From: JAAXGI01 sp963579625
GTDB lineage: Bacteria > Gemmatimonadota > Gemmatimonadetes > Longimicrobiales > Gaopeijiaceae
Direction of reading: 5' to 3'
Assembly: GCA_963579625.1 (NCBI GenBank)
Contig: CAUZHN010000091.1
Span: 1-9,550, forward strand
DNA: 9,550 nucleotides
Shown: in pieces, positions 1-4,277 of the stretch
How positions within the stretch are numbered: position 1 is the stretch's first letter
How the letters are laid out: every line of letters starts with the position of its first letter
Made by a program: the position numbers and the translations under genes
The notes under the pieces: model-generated
The model's database searches: none
Told to the model about the DNA's origin: nothing
What the model saw: only the letters and a program-made list of their open reading frames with translations

Positions 1-182
1 TCCCGAGCCTGGCGGTCAAGGCACTCTTCGGGGAGATGGGTAAGGAAACCCTGTTGGCCAGCGCCCGCGCCCAGCCGGCGGTCGCCGAAGAGACGGGCTT
101 TGAGTTTCGGTACCCAGGCCTTGAAGAGTCTCTTCTCTACCAATTGGGGAGGGAGGTCCCGGTTCCGGGAGAGGGCCAATGA
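1..182 (+). CDS. TIGR01777-family NAD(P)-dependent epimerase, C-terminal part
   Basis: This is the 3' end of a gene entering from the left; the reading frame begins at base 3 and stops with TGA at 180-182, giving 59 visible residues. The visible peptide has the pattern of the DUF1731 C-terminal domain of TIGR01777/SDR39U1-type sugar-nucleotide epimerases: LAVKALFGEMGKETLLAS, then an arginine and proline (RAQP), then the segment ETGFEFRYPGLEESL. That family normally shows a Gly-Glu, a basic residue followed by a proline, and a GF-x-F-x-[YF]-P block in the same order. The family has an extended SDR fold and is cytosolic; the substrate is not known for most members. The Rossmann domain and active site lie outside the window, so catalytic competence cannot be judged. 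The gene converges on trmH with 23 bases between the two stop codons. Confidence 0.8.
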   Translation, partial: PSLAVKALFGEMGKETLLASARAQPAVAEETGFEFRYPGLEESLLYQLGREVPVPGEGQ

Positions 183-205
183 CCGGAGCGAAAATCGCGT
201 TCGTG

Positions 206-865
206 CTAGTCTGGGGCGATCCTCCCGATGTCCCCGTCTGGGGAGATCGTCGGATAAGAAGATCCCTTGGCCCGAAAAGAGAGAGCGATCCGCGGGTAAG
301 CCCATTCGAAGAGGATCCTGTCGAACTCCTTCGATTCGAGTCGGGATGCCTCGTACATTCCGGCGGCCTCGCGTTGACGGAAGGCCTCGAAGAGGAGTAA
401 CGCCGTGGCTACGGACACGTTGAACGACTGAGCCATTCCCACCATGGGTATCGACACGCGTAAATCGGCTAGCTCGAGGGATCGCTCGCTCAATCCGAGG
501 AGTTCGGCTCCCATCATCAGCGCGGTGGGCTCTGTGAAGTCCACCTTCCTGAAGTCCACGGCGTCAGCCCCCGGATGTGCTGCCAGGATGCGGAAGCCAC
601 TTTCCTTCAATGTACGTACAGCGTCTTCGGTCGAGGCATGGCGGCGTATACGAACCCATTTGGACGTTCCGGCAGAGGTGTGCGCGTGAATATCGAGCCC
701 CTCCACCGGAACTACAGCGTGGGCCTCGAGCACTCCGACCGCGTCACAATTTCGGAGGATCGCGGAGAGGTTATGGCTCTTGTGGACCCGCTCCATCAGC
801 ACGGTGAGGTCCGGCTGACGGCGTTCCAGCGCGGCGGAAAGTCGTCGAAAACGTTCCGGGTTCAT
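206..865 (-). CDS. trmH: tRNA (guanosine(18)-2'-O)-methyltransferase TrmH
   Basis: A SpoU/SPOUT-class methyltransferase of 219 residues that would methylate the 2'-OH of G18 in the tRNA D-loop using S-adenosylmethionine. The whole length resembles E. coli TrmH (about 229 residues). It begins MNPERFRRLSAALERRQPDL, followed by motif 1 near residues 27-45 (VHKSHNLSAILRNCDAVGV, with the conserved Asn and Arg). Next come VDFRKVDFTEPTALMMGAE (motif 2, about residues 104-122) and the knotted SAM-binding motif 3, IPMVGMAQSFNVSVATAL, near 139-156, followed by FEAFRQREAAGMY. The C-terminal FEWAYP segment also matches the family. No strong Shine-Dalgarno is visible before the ATG at 863-865. The gene is divergent from the tRNA-Leu gene, about 100 bases away. 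The small plus-strand frames across it are shadows. Confidence 0.95.
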   Translation of the reverse strand: MNPERFRRLSAALERRQPDLTVLMERVHKSHNLSAILRNCDAVGVLEAHAVVPVEGLDIHAHTSAGTSKWVRIRRHASTEDAVRTLKESGFRILAAHPGADAVDFRKVDFTEPTALMMGAELLGLSERSLELADLRVSIPMVGMAQSFNVSVATALLLFEAFRQREAAGMYEASRLESKEFDRILFEWAYPRIALSFRAKGSSYPTISPDGDIGRIAPD

Positions 866-928
866 TGCAAGCTAGGCTTCGGTATCGGGGAGGGCATCTC
901 AGATTCGGACCGTCGGGATCCAACCTCG

Positions 929-957
929 GTTACAGAACAGCACGGAGCCCTTATGAT
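929..957 (+). promoter_or_regulatory. Probable sigma-70-type promoter of the tRNA-Leu gene
   Basis: A -35-like GTTACA at 929-934 and a -10-like TATGAT at 952-957 are separated by 17 bases. Initiation about seven bases downstream, near 964, would leave only a few leader bases before the mature tRNA 5' end at 968. The -10 box matches the consensus at five of six positions and the -35 at four of six. The spacing, position and orientation make it credible, but it is an inference from consensus only. Confidence 0.5.
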
Positions 958-967
958 ATGGGGTACC

Positions 968-1050
968 GCCGGGGTGGCGAAATGGTAGACGCAGGGGACT
1001 TAAAATCCCCCGGGAGATATCCCATGCGGGTTCGATTCCCGCCCCCGGCA
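968..1050 (+). tRNA. tRNA-Leu (anticodon UAA)
   Basis: All cloverleaf elements can be paired by eye. The 7-bp acceptor stem is GCCGGGG (968-974) with CCCCGGC (1043-1049). The D-arm region contains the conserved AATGGTAGAC. The anticodon stem is GGGGA/TCCCC around the loop CTTAAAA, with the TAA anticodon at 1001-1003. The class II long variable arm (CGGGAGATATCCCATG) is expected for Leu. The T-arm is GCGGG-TTCGATT-CCCGC at 1026-1042, and the discriminator base is A1050. The 3' CCA is not encoded. The Leu identity follows from the anticodon, the long variable arm and discriminator A. No T-rich terminator is visible directly downstream. Confidence 0.96.
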
Positions 1051-1107
1051 CTTGGCGTAAGGTTGGGTAGGGTAGGGAATCAGGCGGATCACCAGATCGT
1101 GTCGGTC

Positions 1108-1475
1108 TTAGGGTATTTCTCGAATCGAAAATCGATACGAGCCCAGCGATACCCAGTTGGCTATATGTGGCCCCTAGGTCCCTACCCAAAGCGCGTAACG
1201 GCCGGCTGGTAACACCGCCTTTTGGTTCCCGTCAGGGGCGAGCCGCAGGGATATCAACAAAAGGTCCTCTCCCTGCTCATTGATTATGCTCGCGTAAAAC
1301 GAGGACTGCGTCTCGAGGAGGACTTCAACCTGAGTCTCCTCTTCCAGACTCAAAGCGAAGGAGTCAGCGAGGGGGGTGATGTGCGTGCTAGTCACGGGCG
1401 AAGGGTTACGGAAGCAATCGCTCGGCGAGATCTCACCGTCAATCGTCTCGCCCAGGCGTATCACCGCGCCAGGTG
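1108..1475 (-). pseudogene. Remnant of a pre-peptidase C-terminal (PPC-like) domain
   Basis: The minus strand codes for a stretch typical of bacterial PPC/PPC-like beta-sandwich domains found on secreted proteins. AVIRLGETIDGEISPSDC is followed by DSFALSLEEETQVEVLLET, SSFYASIINEQGEDLL and then LPAGRYALWVGT. The open frame nominally begins at 1521, but the recognisable homology starts near 1470, where the frame of the restriction-endonuclease fragment ends. It stops with an in-frame TAG at 1174-1176. Reading through that stop, the same frame continues plausibly as GPHIANWVSLGSYRFSIREI before TAA at 1108-1110; the G-x-Y-x-F-x-I ending is usual for such domains. No signal peptide or upstream part of the protein remains. 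I read this as a truncated, decaying piece of a secreted protein. The PPC assignment rests on pattern recognition alone. Confidence 0.6.
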
Positions 1476-1804
1476 AGCACCAACATGAGTTGCTTGATCT
1501 CGGCTCGACCCATCGCATCACCGTAGAAGGTGCTCAGGTCATGCCACGTCAGCTTCCTATCGGGAGCGTAGCATTTCGCCTGAATGGCTACTCGCTCGCC
1601 CTGCCTGTCTTCGGCGACGAGATCGATGCCGAGGTCGGCACCCCCGCGATCGGGGTAGTCATCCCAGAGCCACACCTTCCGATACTGTGACTGGAACTCC
1701 GGGGCAGTCTCCAGAATCGTCTTTACCACCGGCTCGAAGACCTTGCGCTTACCCGGGTGGCCCTTGGTAGCCATCCGGTCGAGTTCAGCGAGGATCGTCT
1801 TCAT
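1439..1804 (-). pseudogene. N-terminal fragment of an Mrr-like restriction endonuclease domain
   Basis: The 121-residue frame starts with ATG at 1802-1804, with an AGGA Shine-Dalgarno about ten bases upstream. It reads like the N-terminal Mrr-type PD-(D/E)xK nuclease module of large restriction-modification or helicase proteins, such as the single-chain type ISP-like enzymes: RKVWLWDDYPDRGGADLGID, then RVAIQAKCYAPDRKL, then STFYGDAMGRAEIKQLMLVL. The candidate catalytic residues are D61 in GID and Q75-x-K77 in IQAK. Family proteins run for hundreds of residues with helicase and methylase domains after this module. Here the frame loses similarity at about residue 112 (base 1470) and ends eight codons later, exactly where the PPC-like piece begins in another frame. 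The nuclease motif residues are present, but the fold is probably incomplete. It is most likely a remnant; a functional mini-nuclease is less likely. Confidence 0.65.
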
Positions 1805-1835
1805 GCCCTAATCCTGCCCCGGCACCCCTCAAGCC

Positions 1836-1987
1836 CGCAACTCAGGACGAGCAAAACAGTGCTGGATAGCTAGGTGTGGCTGGATGCCATCCCTGTGGGC
1901 ATCTTTCTGATTTTGTTTTGGCCCTCGGTGTGTGGTATTGTGTGTGGTATTCTAGGGGGATATCCAGATGGCAACTTTGACCGAAGC
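1836..1987 (+). repeat. Direct repeat copy 1: att-like core plus integrase promoter and first codons
   Basis: The core GAGCAAAACAGTGCTGGATA with the following GCTAGGTGTGGCTGG occupies 1848-1882. From there similarity to copy 2 continues through CCATCCCTGTGGGCATCTTT, the duplicated TGTGTGGTATT elements and the integrase start codon, to base 1987 (ACTTTGACCGAAGC). The left side (AACTC near 1839) also resembles copy 3. The repeat ends inside a coding sequence, so it marks a unit that carried its integrase with it. I read the core as an attachment site next to int. It does not match the 3' end of the tRNA-Leu at 968-1050. Confidence 0.75.
1929..1967 (+). promoter_or_regulatory. Tandem 11-mers and ribosome binding site upstream of the integrase-TPR gene
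   Basis: TGTGTGGTATT occurs twice in tandem (1929-1939 and 1941-1951) with a one-base spacer. The arrangement is kept in repeat copy 2 (3024-3034, and with one change 3036-3046). Such short direct repeats beside an integrase gene could be arm-type binding sites for its N-terminal domain, or an operator for autoregulation; this is inference. A weak promoter can be drawn (TTGTTT about 17 bases before TATTGT, which lies inside the first 11-mer). AGGGGG at 1954-1959 is a good Shine-Dalgarno eight bases before the ATG at 1968. Confidence 0.5.
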
Positions 1988-2870
1988 GAAGATAGCGAAG
2001 CTGAAGTGGGATGATTCTAAACGCACCCGTTCAGGGAACGCCCCGAAGCATCAGATCCATAATGATCCCGATGTGTCAGGGCACCATATCAAGCTCTATC
2101 CGCCCAAGGCCACCGGAAGGTCCAGCAAGGTCTTCTATCTAGGATATGGACCATCTACGAACAGGAAATTCTACAGGATCGGCCAGTGGGGTGACGTGAC
2201 TCTTGAGCAAGCCAGAGCCGAGGCCAGAAAAATCCGAGGAGAGTTGCACCGCTTTGGGATTGACCCCAACAAGGCCAGACGAGAGACGATTCAGGTAGCT
2301 AAGCGCCGCCTGACCGTCAAACAGCTTGTTGACGAGGACTTCAAGGAAAGATCACCCGCGTGGAGCAATAGCCACACCGACGGGAATCGGAGTTTTGCGA
2401 AGCGGGGAGGAAGAGCGAGGGGTGAGACGGAGGATGTGACACACCCGCCGGCCCAGGGGGACCTGTGGGAGAAAATCGTTCGAGAGGTAGTCCGGTTCAA
2501 GGCTGCCGACACCGAGGTACAGTTGGCTCTGAGCCTCGATCCCACGAGCCTGGAGGTTCGCACCGAGCAGGGTCTACGCGCATTCCGCAAGGGACTCAAT
2601 GCCGTCGCTGAGGAAGTCCTCCGAGGGGTCTGCAAGGAGGATCCTCGGCACGCTGCTGCCCATTTCTACCTGGGCGAGGCCCTCAACCGGCTCGGTCGCG
2701 TAGCCGAGGCGGTCGAGGCCATGGAGAGAGTCATTGAGCTGCAGCCACACAACCGGCGCGCGTACCACACCTTGGGCATGCTCTTCGACAGAATGTACGA
2801 GCCTGAGAGAGCGGCGGAAATGCATCGACGCGCGGGCGAACTGACGTGTGTGGATAGCGCCCGAGGCTAA
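1968..2870 (+). CDS. Chimeric protein: integrase DUF4102 arm-binding domain fused to TPR protein
   Basis: This 300-residue frame joins two unrelated proteins. Residues 1-107 are the N-terminal DNA-binding domain (DUF4102/Arm-DNA-bind) of phage- and island-type tyrosine integrases: MATLTEAKIAKLKWD, KVFYLGYGPSTNRKFYRIG, TLEQARAEARKIRGELHRFG and IDPNKAR. Residues 115-142 (LTVKQLVDEDFKERSPAWS and onward) look like the start of the SAM-like core-binding domain, which then breaks off near residue 142 (base about 2393). The catalytic domain with the R-H-R-Y residues is absent, so it cannot recombine DNA. From about residue 160 to 293 the protein is a TPR solenoid: a degenerate repeat near 195-228, a clear one at 229-262 (AHFYLGEALNRLGRVAEAVE) and a third at 263-293. 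The start has a good Shine-Dalgarno inside the direct repeat. It may be a decayed island end that captured a TPR gene, or an expressed DNA-binding/TPR fusion. The open frame across the joint is seen; function is not. Confidence 0.8.
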   Translation: MATLTEAKIAKLKWDDSKRTRSGNAPKHQIHNDPDVSGHHIKLYPPKATGRSSKVFYLGYGPSTNRKFYRIGQWGDVTLEQARAEARKIRGELHRFGIDPNKARRETIQVAKRRLTVKQLVDEDFKERSPAWSNSHTDGNRSFAKRGGRARGETEDVTHPPAQGDLWEKIVREVVRFKAADTEVQLALSLDPTSLEVRTEQGLRAFRKGLNAVAEEVLRGVCKEDPRHAAAHFYLGEALNRLGRVAEAVEAMERVIELQPHNRRAYHTLGMLFDRMYEPERAAEMHRRAGELTCVDSARG

Positions 2871-2906
2871 CCCTCAGTCTCACCCGGGCGGGCCGAGGCG
2901 TCGGCT

Positions 2907-3079
2907 GGGACTCACGGCCAATCTGAAATCACAAAATCCCCTGAGGAAAACAGTGCTTGATAGCTAGGTGTGGCTGGGGGCCATCCCTGTGGGCATCTTT
3001 CTGATGTTGTTTCGTCTTTGGTCTGTGTGGTATTCTGTGTGGTACTTTGAGATGCCCAGATGGTAACTTTGACCGAAGC
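2907..3079 (+). repeat. Direct repeat copy 2: left flank, att-like core, integrase promoter and start
   Basis: The left part (GGGACTC at 2907-2913, then CAATCTGAAA) is shared with copy 3. The core at 2943-2977 differs from copy 1 at only a few positions. Similarity to copy 1 continues through the promoter region and the ATG at 3060-3062, to ACTTTGACCGAAGC ending at 3079. After that the sequences are unrelated. Copy 2 therefore contains everything found in copies 1 and 3, and its right end cuts an integrase gene after seven codons. Confidence 0.75.
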
Positions 3080-3194
3080 AGGGGGAGGACCTGGGGCCTC
3101 CCCCGTGATAGCTCTCGCGTACGCGTGCGTAGAGCCTGATGTGTGCCCTCTAGCACTAGTACCCCCCCCCCGCCCCCCTCCTCCTCCGGCGTAG
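3060..3194 (+). pseudogene. Truncated integrase start
   Basis: The first seven codons (MVTLTEA) match the start of the integrase-TPR gene (MATLTEA), under the same upstream region. From base 3080 the frame runs into a GC hairpin and homopolymer region and reads as low-complexity sequence (Gly/Pro rich) to a TAG at 3192-3194, 44 codons in all. There is a possible ribosome binding region, but no domain is left. This is the abandoned 5' end of a second integrase copy. Confidence 0.6.
3081..3104. repeat. Perfect GC-rich inverted repeat (hairpin)
   Basis: GGGGGAGG at 3081-3088 pairs perfectly with CCTCCCCC at 3097-3104 around an eight-base loop. It starts one base after the point where integrase similarity in repeat copy 2 stops. 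No T-run follows on the plus strand, so it does not look like an intrinsic terminator. Confidence 0.6.
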
Positions 3195-3201
3195 GGGGGG
3201 G
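3162..3201. repeat. C-tract/G-tract inverted arms
   Basis: A run of ten C (3162-3171), one G and six more C is followed, after a pyrimidine-rich spacer, by eight G (3194-3201). The arms can form a long G:C hairpin; single strands could instead form an i-motif or G-quadruplex. There is no coding signal across it. Homopolymers of this length are also error-prone in sequencing, so their exact lengths are uncertain. Confidence 0.5.
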
Positions 3202-3239
3202 TGATCCTTGGGAAGAATTGCCATGGACCGGGGGGTGAA

Positions 3240-3329
3240 ATGCCCGTGTACATCGACTACCGTACGTTGCGCGTGAGTGAGGCCCTACCGGACGAAGAGG
3301 ATAAATGGCCGGCAGCCAATAAAAAATGA
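3240..3329 (+). CDS. Possible 29-residue small protein, unrecognised
   Basis: ATG at 3240 follows the purine-rich GGGGGTGAA, which could act as a Shine-Dalgarno. The peptide (MPVYIDYRTLRVSEALPDEE and nine more residues, ending NKK) has a balanced, non-repetitive composition, unlike the surrounding frames, and ends with TGA at 3327-3329. It resembles nothing I know. It could be a genuine micro-ORF, the 5' end of a lost gene, or chance; its place in a region full of truncated genes favours a remnant. Confidence 0.2.
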   Translation: MPVYIDYRTLRVSEALPDEEDKWPAANKK

Positions 3330-3369
3330 GCCCTGTGTTGCCGCCTAACGGCCTTGGGGGCATCCCGTA

Positions 3370-3391
3370 CCCATAGGGGTACCCCTATGGG
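3370..3391. repeat. Perfect 22-bp palindrome
   Basis: Two 11-base halves, CCCATAGGGGT and its exact complement ACCCCTATGGG, abut with no spacer around the GGTACC centre. Such symmetry suits a dimeric DNA-binding protein site or a cruciform. It lies about 55 bases before repeat copy 3 and is not followed by a T-run. Confidence 0.6.
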
Positions 3392-3446
3392 GTCTTGCTT
3401 ATCGGAAAAAGGGACCCGCCGCAGCTACCAAATTTTTTCGGAGCTT

Positions 3447-3519
3447 GGGACTCCTAGCTCAATCTGAAACCGTGAACTCGTTTGAGCAAAACAGTGCTGG
3501 ATAGCTAGGCGTGGCTGGG
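3447..3519 (+). repeat. Direct repeat copy 3: left flank and att-like core only
   Basis: GGGACTC (3447-3453) and CAATCTGAAA match copy 2. The core at 3485-3519 (GAGCAAAACAGTGCTGGATA, then GCTAGG, GTGGCTGG) is almost identical to copy 1, with a single C/T difference near 3510. The similarity stops abruptly after GTGGCTGGG, so the integrase promoter part is missing. This is what one expects of the element-free side of a recombination, such as attR or an unused attB-like site. Confidence 0.7.
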
Positions 3520-3642
3520 TACCACGGAGGGGGGGCTAGGGGCCGTCTTCTAGGCCGGGGGGGCCTTCTCTGTGAGTCCCGTCCAGCAGCCTGCGTCCTC
3601 CGTTGCTTGGCGAGCGAGGCACCAGCCCATGGGAGGAACTGG
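3520..3642. other. G-rich intergenic stretch
   Basis: It contains runs of seven G near 3532 and 3560, and GGCC-GGGGGGG-type sequence, between repeat copy 3 and the Sel1 pseudogene. I see no gene, promoter or terminator here. Low-complexity plus-strand frames cross it without any recognisable domain. Confidence 0.3.
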
Positions 3643-4005
3643 CTACTGCCTACGGCGCTTGGCTCCGAAAAGGAGAAATCCGATGAGAAAGAGGGAAATC
3701 ATCACTCCCATTCCGGATCCACTTTCGCACGCCGGCCGAAACCCGCCCTCGCAGGCTTGCTCTAGAGGCGGGCCATGCCCGCGGGGTCCTGAGTGACGCC
3801 TTCGCCAGTGGCGTACATAACCCCGAGGTTGGTCTGGGCAGACACATACCCCTGCTCGGCGGCCAGGCGATACCAGCGCACCGCCTCCACATCGTCCTCC
3901 GGTATGCCTTCGCCAAAGGAGTATATAAGCCCGAGGTTGTGCTGGGCTCTCGCATCCCCCAGCGGGGCGAGAGTGACGTGCCCCCACCTCAGGTACCACT
4001 TGCTA
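3643..4005 (-). pseudogene. Sel1-repeat protein remnant, interrupted by an IS end and frameshifted
   Basis: In the minus-strand frame between stops at 4008-4010 and 3762-3764, two Sel1-like repeats are plain: ARAQHNLGLIYSFGEGIPED, then EAVRWYRLAAEQGYVSAQT, then NLGVMYATGEGVTQDPAG. KWYLR near the upstream end is the tail of an earlier repeat. No start codon is available, because the gene is cut at 4005/4006 by sequence with the look of an IS terminus. At the other end the frame hits TAG at 3762-3764. The neighbouring frame then continues the Sel1 style (LEQACEGGFRPACESG) and ends at 3643 with a hydrophobic stretch (GVMISLFLIGFLLF) and KRRR. The gene is thus broken at both ends. Intact Sel1 proteins mediate protein-protein contacts and are often secreted or periplasmic. 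Confidence 0.7.
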
Positions 4006-4176
4006 TGTTAGACCCCGAGCCATCGGTGGTCCCTGGAGTTGGGGCATCCTGAGGAATCAGGGCGATGGTTTTATCGTCTCCGGGGCGGGGGGTAGTCCGC
4101 CGTGAGCACGATGGGGTCGGACGGTATTGTACAGCCGTCTCCACTGCTCGACGAGGACTACAGCCTCGGGCGCCTC
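4006..4176 (-). mobile_element. Terminal remnant of an IS481/IS3-like insertion sequence
   Basis: On the minus strand, from about 4176 to the TGA at 4057-4059, the frame reads EAVVLVEQWRRLYNTVRPHR and then GGLPPAPETIKPS. This is the conserved C-terminus of rve-type (DDE) transposases of the IS481/IS3 groups, whose hallmark is W-R-x-x-Y-N-x-x-R-P-H. The catalytic DDE residues lie upstream and are gone. From the stop to base 4006 lies non-coding sequence ending in TGTTAGACCCCGAGCC, read from 4006 on the plus strand; the 5'-TGT end fits an IS481-type terminal inverted repeat. The Sel1 frame begins immediately beyond. The other IS end is not in the window; the element stops before the reductase gene at 4278. 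Confidence 0.7.
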
Positions 4177-4277
4177 AGGCCGCCGCCACCGCACCCTCTC
4201 CTTGCCCATTCAGCCTACCGCTTCTCATCTTGCGGGGTTCGCCAGAGCGATCGTCGTACAGTCTACGAGGTGACGAC

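Larger units (their letters stand above)
3105..3446. other. Hairpin-rich gap between repeat copies 2 and 3, no convincing gene
   Basis: Apart from the C/G tracts and the palindrome listed separately, this stretch holds palindromic CGCGTACGCG (flanked by GCTCT and AGAGC) near 3115-3138, and a possible tiny open frame at 3240-3329. The other open frames across it are low-complexity shadows without family resemblance. No T-rich terminator or tRNA fold was seen. Confidence 0.4.

Noticed and set aside
179..400. 73-residue plus-strand frame starting at the ATGA of the epimerase stop
   Set aside because: The ATGA overlap looks tempting, but the frame is antisense to the strongly supported trmH gene and shows no family resemblance.
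968..1050. tRNA-Leu 3' end as the attachment site of the islands
   Set aside because: No second copy of the tRNA 3' end is seen in the window, and the repeated core at 1848, 2943 and 3485 does not match it.
899..1189. 96-residue minus-strand frame
   Set aside because: It runs antisense across the tRNA-Leu gene; its proline/arginine-rich text (GAGIEPAWDIS) is the well-known artefact of translating a tRNA's complement.
2912..3363. Two overlapping minus-strand frames of 113 and 144 residues
   Set aside because: They are Gly/Pro/Arg low-complexity translations of the repeat and homopolymer region, without any domain pattern.
1848..3519. CRISPR array
   Set aside because: Only three repeats, spaced by about 1,095 and 540 bases, with coding sequence between and similarity extending beyond the core; no regular spacers and no cas genes.
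4065..4277. N-terminal 71-codon extension of the reductase frame
   Set aside because: It covers IS remnant sequence in antisense; the Tat signal and Shine-Dalgarno place the start at 4278.
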